From Chitinilyticum litopenaei DSM 21440 (GTDB lineage: Bacteria; Pseudomonadota; Gammaproteobacteria; Burkholderiales; Chitinibacteraceae): 64,000 nt of DNA. Positions within the stretch are counted from its first letter, which is position 1. The number at the start of each line of letters is the position of its first letter. Positions 6,932-15,166 of this stretch are shown piece after piece. The stretch covers positions 17,643 to 81,642 of the forward strand of contig NZ_ATZJ01000014.1 in assembly GCF_000428145.1 (NCBI RefSeq), read 5' to 3'. The notes under the pieces are model-generated. The model searched no databases and was not told the DNA's origin. It saw only the letters and a program-made list of their open reading frames with translations. A program made the position numbers and the translations under genes.

Positions 6932-6932
6932 G

Positions 6933-8543
6933 ATGAAACGCACCGTCGCCTTCGGCTTTGCCGGAACCGTGCTCGATTACGTGGGCAAGGGAGAGGAACG
7001 CTGGAAAAAGTGGCGTCCAAGCATTGGCCTGTGCCAGCAAGCCGCACAACCCATCGATACGCTGGTATTGCTGCATGACGAGCGCAGCCGCTCGCTGTTT
7101 GCCCTACTCAAGCGCGATATCGCGCAGATTTCGCCAAACACCGAAGTCGTCAGCCACGAGATCAATCTGCGCGACCCGTGGGATTTCGAAGAGGTGTACG
7201 CGGCGCTGCATGATCTGGCCAGCGGCCACACCTTCGACACCGAACAGAACGACTACCTGCTGCACATCACCACCGGTACCCACGTCGCGCAGATCTGCTG
7301 GTTTTTGCTCGCCGAATCGCGGCATTTTCCCGCCCGCCTGGTGCAGACCTCGCCACCGATCAAGCGGCTGGGCCAGGGCCCCGAGGGGCGGATGTCGCTG
7401 ATCGACCTTGATCTGTCGCGCTACGACAAGATTGCCACCCGCTTCGCGCACGAGCGCGATGCCTCGCTGTCGCTGCTGAAGTCGGGCATCGCCACGCTCA
7501 ATCCTGCATTCAACCGCATGATCGAACAGATCGAACGCGTCGCGGTGCGCTCGAAAGCGCCGATGCTGCTGTGCGGGCCGACTGGCGCCGGCAAGTCCTT
7601 TCTGGCGCGGCAGGTGTTTGAGTTGAAAAAGGCGCGTCACCAGTTGCAGGGGCGTTTTGTCGAAGTGAATTGCGCGACCTTGCGCGGCGACGGCGCGATG
7701 TCGGCGCTGTTCGGCCACGCCAGGGGCGCGTTTACCGGCGCGCAAAACGAACGCGCCGGCCTGCTGCGCAGCGCCGACGGCGGCTTGCTGTTTCTGGATG
7801 AAATCGGCGAGCTGGGCGCTGACGAGCAGGCGATGCTGCTGAAGGCCATCGAGGAAAAGCGCTTTTTTCCGCTGGGCAGCGACCGCGAAGTGGAAAGCGA
7901 CTTCCAGCTGATCGCCGGCACGGTGCGCGACCTGCGCGTCATGGTCGCCAGCGGCGAATTCCGCGAAGACCTGTATGCGCGCATCAATCTGTGGCATTAC
8001 ACGCTACCGGGACTGGCCGAGCGGCGCGAAGACCTGGCCCCCAATCTCGATTACGAGCTGGGGCGCTTTGCGCGCGAGCACGGTCAGCAGGTGCGCTTCA
8101 ACCGCGAGGCGCGCGAACGCTTCCTGCGCTTTGCCACTTCGGCGCAGGCGCGCTGGCGCGGCAATTTCCGCGAGCTGGGTGCGGCGGTGACGCGCATGGC
8201 GACGCTGGCCGACAGCGGGCGCATCGGCATCGATGAGGTCGACGAAGAAATCACCCGCCTGCAGGCCGGCTGGCAGGATGGGCAAGACGACACGCTGGCG
8301 GCACTGCTGGGCGATGCGGCCGCCACGCTCGATTTGTTCGACCGGCTGCAGCTGGAACAGGTGATCAGGGTCTGCCGCGAATGCCGCACACTGTCCGAGG
8401 CGGGCCGGCGGCTTTTCGATGTGTCACGCCAGGAAAAATCCAGCAGCAACGATGCCGACCGGCTGCGCAAGTATCTGGCGCGCTTCGGGCTGGACTGGCA
8501 AGCACTGCAGGCCGGATCGGCGCCCAGCGTGTTCGGCCGGTAG
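6933..8543 (+). CDS. rtcR: RtcR, sigma54-dependent activator of RNA repair
   Basis: 536-residue bacterial enhancer-binding protein. Residues ~1-180 form the CARF-like RtcR N-domain (motif LLHITTGTHVAQICWFLL near 108-125), which in E. coli/Salmonella senses RNA fragments with damaged ends. The AAA+ domain has Walker A GPTGAGKS (~215-222), the sigma54-contact loop GAFTGA (~265-270), Walker B LLFLDEIGEL (~285-294) and arginine-finger segments (FREDLYARIN). A C-terminal helix-turn-helix region (TLSEAGRRLFDVSRQ...RLRKYLARFGL) follows. All motifs for activation are intact. It is transcribed divergently from the slipin-rtcB operon, whose sigma54 promoter it should drive. The start at 6933 has AGGG six bases upstream. 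Confidence 0.95.
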   Translation: MKRTVAFGFAGTVLDYVGKGEERWKKWRPSIGLCQQAAQPIDTLVLLHDERSRSLFALLKRDIAQISPNTEVVSHEINLRDPWDFEEVYAALHDLASGHTFDTEQNDYLLHITTGTHVAQICWFLLAESRHFPARLVQTSPPIKRLGQGPEGRMSLIDLDLSRYDKIATRFAHERDASLSLLKSGIATLNPAFNRMIEQIERVAVRSKAPMLLCGPTGAGKSFLARQVFELKKARHQLQGRFVEVNCATLRGDGAMSALFGHARGAFTGAQNERAGLLRSADGGLLFLDEIGELGADEQAMLLKAIEEKRFFPLGSDREVESDFQLIAGTVRDLRVMVASGEFREDLYARINLWHYTLPGLAERREDLAPNLDYELGRFAREHGQQVRFNREARERFLRFATSAQARWRGNFRELGAAVTRMATLADSGRIGIDEVDEEITRLQAGWQDGQDDTLAALLGDAAATLDLFDRLQLEQVIRVCRECRTLSEAGRRLFDVSRQEKSSSNDADRLRKYLARFGLDWQALQAGSAPSVFGR

Positions 8544-8573
8544 TCTGATGCCGCCAGGGCGGCAAGACGCGGC

Positions 8574-9605
8574 TCAAAGCACCGGAGGCAGGCTGGCGGC
8601 GGCGGGTGCGAGCGAATCCAGCAGGCGAAGCTCGGCCAGTACGAGTTGCTGATCATGCTCGCGGCAAGCCTCGAACAGCGTCAGCAGGGCCATGTTCACG
8701 GCCAGCAAGGCCTCCATGGCGCCCAGACCGTCACGGCAATCGACGCTCACCTGGCAATGCAGCGTGTTGCGCAGGCGATCCGGAGCAAACTCGACGGTGA
8801 CGGCGCGCACCGCCATCCCGGCGTATTGCGGCAACAGATCGGCACTGCGCTTGGCCGCCAGCATGGCGGCAGCGCGCGCGAGGCCGAGCTGCTCGGCATG
8901 GCGGCCTTCTTCAAAGCGCTGCAGCGTATCGGCCTGCATGCGCAATTCGCCAGTGGCGCGCACCGAACGGGCTGCGGCCGGATCGGCGCGGCGCTCGGTT
9001 GGCAGCATGATGGTTTCCACGCCGGCAAGCCGCGCGGCGAGGATGGCCAGGTCATCGAAGCTGTTGATGTTGGCGATTTGCCCGGCCGGCACGTCAACCG
9101 CGGCGGCCTTGAGCTCGGCCAGCCAGCCGGCCAGCTGAAAGTCGCCGCTGGCCAGCCGCTCTATCAGCTGCGGCAGCACGCTGCGATGCAGCAGGCACAG
9201 GCAGGGCATCAGCACACCGCCGCAACGCACCACGGCGGCGCTGGCGCCACCTTCCACCGGCGCCATCAGGCGCGCCAGCAGGTCTTCGGGCAGAAACGGT
9301 GCATCGCAGGGCAGCACCAGCAGGGCATCGGCCGGCGAGGCCAGTGCGGCAGCATGCACGCCAGCGAGCGGCCCGGGAAAGCCGGGATAAACATCGCGCA
9401 GCACCGGAAAACCGAAGCGGGCGTAATCCGGCAGATTGCGGTTGGCGGAAATCAGGATATGTCCCAGCCGCAGCGTCTGCTGTTGCAGCGCTTCGAGCAC
9501 CCAGCCCACCAGCGGCCGGCCGGACAGCTCGACCAGGCCCTTGTCACGCCCATTCATTCGTCGTCCTGCGCCACCGGCCAGGATGACGGCATCCACCACC
9601 ATCAT
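8574..9605 (-). CDS. mobA: MobA molybdenum cofactor guanylyltransferase fused to a degenerate MoaC-like domain
   Basis: 343-residue two-domain protein. The N-terminal ~195 residues are MobA, which transfers GMP to molybdopterin. They carry the nucleotide motif ILAGGAGRRMNGRDKGL (~8-24), PGPLAGV and the VLPCDAPFL metal site. Residues ~210-335 align with MoaC (GRH, AKRSADLLP, GAMEALLAVNMALLT). However, the MoaC signature CHPL is replaced by QYAG, and YDMCKA by LFEACRE. The cyclic pyranopterin synthase residues are therefore missing and the domain is probably not catalytic, or does something else. Start ATG 9605 with GGGAG upstream. No other cofactor genes are adjacent. It converges on rtcR with a 30-bp gap. 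Confidence 0.85.
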   Translation of the reverse strand: MMVVDAVILAGGAGRRMNGRDKGLVELSGRPLVGWVLEALQQQTLRLGHILISANRNLPDYARFGFPVLRDVYPGFPGPLAGVHAAALASPADALLVLPCDAPFLPEDLLARLMAPVEGGASAAVVRCGGVLMPCLCLLHRSVLPQLIERLASGDFQLAGWLAELKAAAVDVPAGQIANINSFDDLAILAARLAGVETIMLPTERRADPAAARSVRATGELRMQADTLQRFEEGRHAEQLGLARAAAMLAAKRSADLLPQYAGMAVRAVTVEFAPDRLRNTLHCQVSVDCRDGLGAMEALLAVNMALLTLFEACREHDQQLVLAELRLLDSLAPAAASLPPVL

Positions 9606-9817
9606 GCTTTGCTCCCGCACTGCTGAAGGGAAAGCCCGGGATCGTCCTGCCCGGCAGAACGCGCCGCCCTGCTGCCAGCCCTGTACGGCCGGGGACTTCG
9701 GGGCTTTCTGAGTATGAAACCGGAATAGTCCTGCAACTATGAATTACAGCCCTGCACTATGGCGCAGCGCACGACGGGCGGCAAGCGTGACGCCCGCCGG
9801 TGCGGCGACAAACAACA

Positions 9818-9838
9818 AGGGGGAGCATTGCTCCCCCT
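9818..9838 (-). terminator. Intrinsic terminator after the parvulin gene
   Basis: 9-bp stem AGGGGGAGC/GCTCCCCCT with a 3-nt loop, 20 bp beyond the stop codon of the minus-strand gene. It is followed on that strand by TTGTTGTTTG. The rest of the 9606-9858 gap shows no gene. Confidence 0.7.
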
Positions 9839-9858
9839 GGCGTGTGCAAGCAAGCGCC

Positions 9859-10587
9859 TTACTGCATGGCGACCTGATAGCCCTGGATGTCGGCGCCCTG
9901 GAAGAGGCCGCCGATGTAGTCATGCACGGCGCGCTGCGAGGCCATGCTGTTGAGGAAGTGGGCGATGCGCTCCTGCGCTTCCTCGAAGCTCACGGCTTCG
10001 CCGCCCTGCTTCTTGCCGGAGCGGATGATGTGCAGGCCGAACTGGGTTTCCACCAGGCCGTCATACAGCTCGTTCTCGCCCAGGCTGAACGCGGCCTGTT
10101 CGAATTCCGGCACCATCTGGCCACGGCCAAAGGCGCCCAGCTCGCCACCCTGGCGACCGGACGGGCAGGCGGAATGCTCGCGGGCCAGCTCGCCGAAACG
10201 GTGGGGGTTGAGCTTCAGCTCTTCCAGCACGCCTTCGGCCTTGGCGCGCACCAGCGAACCGGCAAGGCCTTCCTCGGGGGTGAACAGGATGTGGCTGGCT
10301 TCGACCTGTTCGCCGCGCTTGAAGCTTTCCGGGTTGTGATCGTAGAACTCGCGGCAGGCGGCTTCATCGGCCGGCTCGATCTGCAGTTCGCGGTCAAACA
10401 GCTGACCGATGCGTTCGTCATCGGCGCCGTCGGCGATGCCCAGTTCGCTGGCGCGCTGCAGCAGCAGTTCGCGCACGATCAGGTTCTGAATGGCGGCGTC
10501 GCGAGCGTTCGCGGCATCCTGATGATGGGGCAGTTCGTCGGCGATCATGGCATCGCTGATTACGGCGCCGTTAACGGTGATGGTCAT
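9859..10587 (-). CDS. Parvulin-type peptidyl-prolyl cis-trans isomerase (NifM-like)
   Basis: 242-residue protein with a C-terminal parvulin domain at about residues 95-205: EASHILF, CPSGRQGGELGAFGRGQM, VPEFEQAAF and ETQFGLHIIR are the standard rotamase motifs. An N-terminal helical region precedes it (residues ~1-90), like the chaperone half of NifM/SurA proteins. No signal peptide is visible, so it is probably cytoplasmic. Parvulins speed proline isomerisation during folding; the client is unknown. It starts at ATG 10587 just downstream of the GNAT gene (48 bp) and may share its transcript. Confidence 0.85.
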   Translation of the reverse strand: MTITVNGAVISDAMIADELPHHQDAANARDAAIQNLIVRELLLQRASELGIADGADDERIGQLFDRELQIEPADEAACREFYDHNPESFKRGEQVEASHILFTPEEGLAGSLVRAKAEGVLEELKLNPHRFGELAREHSACPSGRQGGELGAFGRGQMVPEFEQAAFSLGENELYDGLVETQFGLHIIRSGKKQGGEAVSFEEAQERIAHFLNSMASQRAVHDYIGGLFQGADIQGYQVAMQ

Positions 10588-10635
10588 GCTTGATCCTTGG
10601 GCATGGTAGAAAAAACGGATACAGGCGGCGGCCTG

Positions 10636-11079
10636 TCAGGTTTGCGGCGCCAGATCCTTGCGCATGCAAGCGGCGCTGGCCGGGCACAGCGAGCTGAACT
10701 GGCGGCTGGCGGCAATCGCGGCGGGCACACTGGCGCGCGCGACACTGGCATAACCCTGGCGCTGAAAATAGCGCTCGGCGCCACTGGTCAGCAGGTAGGC
10801 GGTGCGCGCGCCGCGCTGGCGCGCCGCGTCTTCCAGCGCGGCCAGCAGCATGACAGCAATTCCGCGCCCGCGCCACTCCCGGCGGACGACCAGCGAACGC
10901 AGCAGGGCACACTCGCCAAAGTTCTCCAGTCCGCCACAGGCCACGACGGTAATGCCGTCGCGCAGGACGAGCAGATCGATGCCGTCGTCGTCGAGATCGC
11001 AACTCACCAGACCCTCGTCCTCCAGCATCTGCCGCACCACATCCTGCGTTGCCGTATCGGCCACCTGCTCCAAGCGCAT
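10636..11079 (-). CDS. GNAT N-acetyltransferase, ArsN2-like
   Basis: 147-residue acetyltransferase with the GNAT acetyl-CoA loop RREWRGRGIAVMLL (~66-79) and the later strand segment AYLLTSGAERYFQRQGY. The tail (SVPAAIAASRQFSSLCPASA) fits the ArsN2 family, which often sits in arsenic-resistance loci; here no ars genes are near, so the substrate is open. I chose ATG 11079 (MRLEQVAD), with GGGAG eight bases upstream; the frame extends to 11196 but that part lacks domain content. Divergent from the flavodoxin-fold gene at 11220. Confidence 0.75.
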   Translation of the reverse strand: MRLEQVADTATQDVVRQMLEDEGLVSCDLDDDGIDLLVLRDGITVVACGGLENFGECALLRSLVVRREWRGRGIAVMLLAALEDAARQRGARTAYLLTSGAERYFQRQGYASVARASVPAAIAASRQFSSLCPASAACMRKDLAPQT

Positions 11080-11219
11080 CGCCCACTCTCCCTGCTGTAC
11101 CAGTAAGCAGAGTTTAGCCGCGCGAGGCTGCCCGCCGGGGAGAAACCACGCACGCTTCTGACCAGCGACAAAACCGCTGCGGGCTATGCTGAACACAGCA
11201 GCCTCGCCGGAGCACCGCC

Positions 11220-11783
11220 ATGAGAACCCTGGTCATTTTCTCGCACCCCCATCTGGCCACCTCGCGGGTGCACCGTACGCTGATCGACACCATCGACGAC
11301 CTCCCGGATGTGCAGATCCATCATCTGGAGGCGATGTATCCGCAGCACGACATCGACGTCGAGGCCGAGCAGGCGGCATGCGAGCACGCGGGGCGGCTGG
11401 TGTTCCAGTTTCCCTTTTACTGGTACAGCGTGCCGCCACTCCTGAAGCTCTGGATGGACGAAGTGCTGGCCTTTGGCTGGGCCTACGGCAAACGCCAGCA
11501 ACTGCGCGGCAAGCCGCTGCGCCTGATCATCAGCAGCGGCGCACCGGAAAGCGCCTACGCCGCCAGCGGCTACAACCGCTTTACGATGGAGGAGCTGCTG
11601 CGCCCGCTCACCGCCATGACGCACCTCACCGGCATGGTGCTGCAGGCGCCGCTGATCCTGCATGGCGTGCCCAATATTCCCGGCATGGACGTCACCGACC
11701 CGCAGATGCTGCGGGTGGAGGCCTTTGCCCGGCAATATCGCGAGCTGCTGGAAAAAGGCCTGCATGCAAGCAAGGGTATATAA
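11220..11783 (+). CDS. NAD(P)H-dependent oxidoreductase, KefF/MdaB-type flavodoxin fold
   Basis: 187-residue flavoprotein of the quinone-reductase-like family. The N-terminus TLVIFSHPHLATSRVHRTL is the flavin phosphate-binding loop. The conserved FQFPFYWYSVPPLLKLWMDEV (~60-80) and AYGKRQQLRGKPLRLIISSG segments are typical of KefF/YwrO/MdaB proteins. These make two-electron quinone reductions or regulate KefC-type potassium efflux. No kef gene is adjacent. ATG 11220 is preceded by CGGAG at a usable distance. The 200-bp gap to cobT contains a GC-rich hairpin near 11872-11892 but no riboswitch I can recognise. Confidence 0.8.
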   Translation: MRTLVIFSHPHLATSRVHRTLIDTIDDLPDVQIHHLEAMYPQHDIDVEAEQAACEHAGRLVFQFPFYWYSVPPLLKLWMDEVLAFGWAYGKRQQLRGKPLRLIISSGAPESAYAASGYNRFTMEELLRPLTAMTHLTGMVLQAPLILHGVPNIPGMDVTDPQMLRVEAFARQYRELLEKGLHASKGI

Positions 11784-11984
11784 GCCAAGGCAAACACCTG
11801 CATTGGTTACAGCCTAATACAACGCCAGGTATTTGATGCAGGGACCCGGCAAGCGCCAGGGCGCAGCCTGCCCGGCGCCGGCTGCGGCGCCGGAAAGTTC
11901 CGCAGCAGCATTTACATCCGCAGCAGCTTGCCGAAAGCCGGGCGGGCGCGTAAGGTCGCGGCAACTGATCCGACGGCCAATCCC

Positions 11985-13037
11985 ATGCATTTTCTTGACC
12001 TCAACAGTGCCGACGCGGCACGCCTGCGCCAGAGCCAGCTGACCAAACCCGCCGGCAGCCTGGGCCGCCTGGAAGAGCTGGCCATCTGGTTCGCGGCCCG
12101 GCTGGGCAACAGCACACCGCCGCGCCTGAATCCCGCCATCGTCATCTTCGCCGCCGACCACGGCGTGGCGCTGGATGGCGTCTCGGCCTTCCCGCAAAGC
12201 GTAACCAGCCAGATGGTGCTGAACTTCCTCGCCGGCGGCGCGGCAATCAGCGTACTGGCGCGCGAACACCAGGCCAGCCTCGCCGTGGTCGATGTCGGCG
12301 TCGCCACGCCCTACCCGCAGCCCGCGCCTGACGCTGGCAGCCCGCTGCGCTATTTCCGCCTGCCGGTACGCGCCGGTACCGCCAATCTGCGCACGGCAGC
12401 CGCAATGAGTGCCGAGGACTGCCGCAAGGCCTGGCAGATCGGCGCGGAAGCCGCCAGGCTGGCGGGCGAGCGCAACAAAAGCCTGCTGATCGGCGGCGAA
12501 ATGGGCATCGGCAATACCACGGCCGCCGCCGCACTGATCTGCGCATTGACCGACTGCCGTCCGGACGAGATTGTCGGCCACGGCACCGGCGTCGATGAAG
12601 CCGGCCGCCAGCACAAGATTACCGTCGTCAGCGCCGCACTGGCGCGCGCCCATGCCGCCGGCGCGAGCACACCGCAGGACTGGCTGGCCGAAGTCGGCGG
12701 GCTGGAAATCGCCGCGCTGGCCGGCTTTTACAGCGAAGCTGCCGCACTGGGCGTACCGGTCCTGCTCGACGGCTTCATCAGCACGGCCGCCGCGCTGGTC
12801 GCCGTGCGCCATGCCCCGGCGGTGGGCGACTGGCTGCTGGCCAGCCATGTATCGCAGGAACTGGGGCACCAGCGCTGCCTCGCCGAACTGGGGCTGACGC
12901 CGCTCTTTGACCTCGGCCTGCGCCTGGGCGAGGCCAGTGGCGCGGCGCTGGCCATTCCACTGCTGCAAGCGGCGCTGGCGCTGCATCGCGACATGGCCAC
13001 CTTTGCCGAAGCCGGCGTGACGGGGCCTGCCGCATGA
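11985..13037 (+). CDS. cobT: Nicotinate-nucleotide--dimethylbenzimidazole phosphoribosyltransferase
   Basis: 350-residue CobT, which makes alpha-ribazole phosphate for the lower ligand of cobalamin. Motifs: QSQLTKPAGSLGRLEELA (~16-33), FAADHGVALDGVSAFP, GEMGIGNTTAAAAL, GHGTGVDE and the catalytic glutamate in RLGEASGAALA near the C-terminus. Start ATG 11985 (MHFLDLNS) is chosen by family length, though its ribosome-binding site is weak. The next gene starts within its last codon (ATGA overlap), showing a cobT-cobC-cobS operon for nucleotide-loop assembly. No cobalamin riboswitch was recognised upstream. Confidence 0.92.
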   Translation: MHFLDLNSADAARLRQSQLTKPAGSLGRLEELAIWFAARLGNSTPPRLNPAIVIFAADHGVALDGVSAFPQSVTSQMVLNFLAGGAAISVLAREHQASLAVVDVGVATPYPQPAPDAGSPLRYFRLPVRAGTANLRTAAAMSAEDCRKAWQIGAEAARLAGERNKSLLIGGEMGIGNTTAAAALICALTDCRPDEIVGHGTGVDEAGRQHKITVVSAALARAHAAGASTPQDWLAEVGGLEIAALAGFYSEAAALGVPVLLDGFISTAAALVAVRHAPAVGDWLLASHVSQELGHQRCLAELGLTPLFDLGLRLGEASGAALAIPLLQAALALHRDMATFAEAGVTGPAA

Positions 13038-13669
13038 GCGCCTTTCGCCTGACCCTGATCCGCCACGGCAGCGCCGAAGGCAGCGAACACGCCGTATTCG
13101 GCCAGACCAATGCCGCGCTTTCGGCCAGCGGGCGCGCGCAACTGCAGGCACGCTGGCAGCAGCTGGCCGCACAGCCCGTCGACAGCATCGCCGCCTCGCC
13201 GCTGGCGCGCTGCGCCGACTTCGCGCTGGATGCCGCCGCCAATCTGGGCCTGCCACTGCATCTGGATCGCGGCTTTGCCGAGCAGGATCTGGGCGTGCTC
13301 GACGGCAAACCCAAGGCCGCCTGGAGCACGGCCGAACACGTGGCCTGGGATGCCTGGCAGCGCGACCCGGCGGCCCATCCGCTGCCCGGCGCGGAAAGCT
13401 GGGAGGCGTTTGCCGGACGCACGCTGGCCGCCTTCACCCGCTGGCAGGACGCCAGCCCGGATGCCGAACACCGCCTGCTGCTGGCCCACCAGGGCACCAT
13501 CAAGGTGCTGCTGCTGCATGCCTTCGGCCTGCCGGCCAGCCGGCACAGCCAGTTCTGGCTGGCGCCGGCCGGCATCGCCACACTGTGGTGGGATGACCCG
13601 GCCAGCGGCTGGCCACCCCTGCTGATGGGACTGGACAATCTGGGGCTGGGCAACAGCCAGCCCGACTGA
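13034..13669 (+). CDS. cobC: Alpha-ribazole phosphatase / histidine phosphatase
   Basis: 211-residue phosphoglycerate-mutase-fold phosphatase. The phosphohistidine motif LIRHGSAEG is at residues 8-16; the second histidine is in LLLAHQGTIK near residue 155; the acid residue region is FAEQDLGVLDG. In this operon it most likely removes phosphate from alpha-ribazole phosphate (or adenosylcobalamin phosphate). The start overlaps the cobT stop by 4 bp; cobS follows after 15 bp. Confidence 0.88.
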   Translation: MSAFRLTLIRHGSAEGSEHAVFGQTNAALSASGRAQLQARWQQLAAQPVDSIAASPLARCADFALDAAANLGLPLHLDRGFAEQDLGVLDGKPKAAWSTAEHVAWDAWQRDPAAHPLPGAESWEAFAGRTLAAFTRWQDASPDAEHRLLLAHQGTIKVLLLHAFGLPASRHSQFWLAPAGIATLWWDDPASGWPPLLMGLDNLGLGNSQPD

Positions 13670-13684
13670 CGCCAGGCAACCCGC

Positions 13685-14440
13685 ATGCGCCGTCCCGACC
13701 TGCGCCCGGCCATTCTTGCCGTGCAGTTCCTTACCCGCCTGCCCACCCCGCAGGTACGCGACTTTTCCCCGGCGCTGCTCAGCCGGGCGGTCGTCTGGTT
13801 TCCCGCCACCGGTCTGCTGCTGGGCGCACTGCTCGCCGCCGCCGTGCTCGGCGGCCAGCTCGTCGATCCATGGCTGGCCGCACTGGCCGGCCTGCTCGCC
13901 TGGGCCTGGCTCACCGGCGGCCTGCATCTGGATGGCCTGGCCGACATGGCCGATGGCCTGGGCGCCGCACACCGCGACCCGCAACGCTTTCTGGCCGTAC
14001 TGAAAGACCCGCATCTGGGCAGCTTCGGCGTGCTGGCGCTGATCCTGCAATGCGCCAGCAAGCTGGTACTGCTGATGCTGCTGGCCAGCCAACACCAGGG
14101 TATGGCACTACTACCCATGCTGGTGTTGGTTCCGGGCTGGGCACGCTGGGGGGTATATCTATGGCAAAGCCTGCCGCCGCTGGCCAGCGGCATGGCCGAA
14201 CAGTTCGGCTGGCGGCAAACCCGCCACGCGGCCTGGTGCAACGGCCTGCTGCTGGCCGGCCTGAGCCTGTGGCTGGCTCCCGCCCTGCTGCTCGCGCCGC
14301 TGCTGGCCTGGGCCTACCGCTGCTGGCTGAAAGCCCGCCTGGGCGGCGTAACCGGCGACTGCCTCGGCGCCGGCATCGAGCTGCTGGAAACGGCGCTGCT
14401 GTGCGTGCTGCTGCTGGCAAGCGCTATAATCGCCCTCTGA
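13685..14440 (+). CDS. cobS: Adenosylcobinamide-GDP ribazoletransferase (cobalamin synthase)
   Basis: 251-residue inner-membrane enzyme that joins adenosylcobinamide-GDP to alpha-ribazole. Family signatures: AVQFLTRLPTP near the N-terminus, HLDGLADMADGLGAAH at ~79-94 with the metal-binding aspartates, KDPHLGSFGV, and GGVTGDCLGAGIEL at the end. Several hydrophobic helices between these fit a polytopic protein. Third gene of the cob operon. A TATAAT at 14425-14430, inside its end, may be the -10 of a promoter for the next genes. Confidence 0.92.
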   Translation: MRRPDLRPAILAVQFLTRLPTPQVRDFSPALLSRAVVWFPATGLLLGALLAAAVLGGQLVDPWLAALAGLLAWAWLTGGLHLDGLADMADGLGAAHRDPQRFLAVLKDPHLGSFGVLALILQCASKLVLLMLLASQHQGMALLPMLVLVPGWARWGVYLWQSLPPLASGMAEQFGWRQTRHAAWCNGLLLAGLSLWLAPALLLAPLLAWAYRCWLKARLGGVTGDCLGAGIELLETALLCVLLLASAIIAL

Positions 14441-14465
14441 TTGGATTACTCACGGCAGCACGGCA

Positions 14466-14744
14466 ATGCACATCAAGCGCGTACTCGAAGTCTGGGAAAA
14501 AGGCATGGACGGCGGCTACCTCGGCAATCTGCCGCTCGCGGACGACGTGCCCGTCACCCTGCTCTACGAGCTGTTTTGCGACGAGCAGGACAAGCCCGAC
14601 CCGGACATGCTGCTGGCCTACCTGCTCGATGCGCCACGCGTCGCCCGCCTGCAACCCTGGGTCGCCGAAACACTGGATGCCGAACAATACGACTACATCC
14701 TCAGCGCCTACGGCCTGCCCGACCTGCCGCAAAACCCGACATGA
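14466..14744 (+). CDS. Small conserved-looking protein of unknown function
   Basis: 92 residues, acidic, mostly helical, no signal peptide or membrane helix. Segments include HIKRVLEVWEKGMDGGYLGNLP and EQYDYILSAYGLPDLP. I do not recognise a family. It is supported as a gene by its codon use and by a 4-bp ATGA overlap with the following TfoX-C gene, which suggests translational coupling. It begins 25 bp after cobS on the same strand. Confidence 0.65.
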   Translation: MHIKRVLEVWEKGMDGGYLGNLPLADDVPVTLLYELFCDEQDKPDPDMLLAYLLDAPRVARLQPWVAETLDAEQYDYILSAYGLPDLPQNPT

Positions 14745-15025
14745 AGCCGGAGCTGGCGCAGCTGCCCGGCCTCGGGCCACAATCGGCCGCCTGGCTGACC
14801 GCCGCCGGCATTCCCGACCGCGCCGCACTGGCGCACACCGGCGCCATCCAGGCCTACCTGCGCGTACGCCAGCAACAGCCGCGCGTCAGCCTCAACCTGC
14901 TGTGGGCGCTGGAAGGCGCACTGAGCGGCCGCCACTGGCAGGACATTGCCCGCCATGAACGCAGCCGCCTGCTAGCCGAGCTCGCCGCCGCCGCAGAAGC
15001 CGCCAATATACCCAACACCCCATAG
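14741..15025 (+). CDS. Stand-alone TfoX C-terminal domain protein
   Basis: 94-residue protein consisting only of the helix-hairpin-helix-like TfoX C-terminal domain. Signatures are LPGLGPQSAAWLTAAGI (~8-24), AYLRVRQQ, VSLNLLWALEGALSGRHW (~51-68) and an alpha-helical end. Full TfoX/Sxy proteins regulate competence genes with CRP; the isolated C-domain occurs as a separate gene in betaproteobacteria with unclear role. The start ATG 14741 overlaps the preceding stop (ATGA). tmRNA follows 141 bp later. Confidence 0.82.
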   Translation: MKPELAQLPGLGPQSAAWLTAAGIPDRAALAHTGAIQAYLRVRQQQPRVSLNLLWALEGALSGRHWQDIARHERSRLLAELAAAAEAANIPNTP

Positions 15026-15166
15026 CGCCAGAGCCAATGCACACAATTGCTTGTACGCGCATACCTTCAAGCAACTCCATCCACCCCGAGAAGCAGAAAT
15101 GGCTCGCCCCGGAGGCCGGCGAATTCATGTACAATCGGAACATCTTCATCCATTGAAGACCACTCC

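Noticed and set aside
11784..11984. Cobalamin riboswitch before cobT
   Set aside because: No B12 box or CCCGCNACTG core found on the plus strand; only a GC-rich hairpin is present.
11814..13256. 480-residue minus-strand frame opposite cobT
   Set aside because: Shadow of a G+C-rich gene; composition and lack of motifs mark it as non-coding, while CobT motifs are complete on the plus strand.
12728..14241. Long minus-strand frames opposite cobC and cobS
   Set aside because: Low-complexity translations typical of the antisense of G+C-rich genes.
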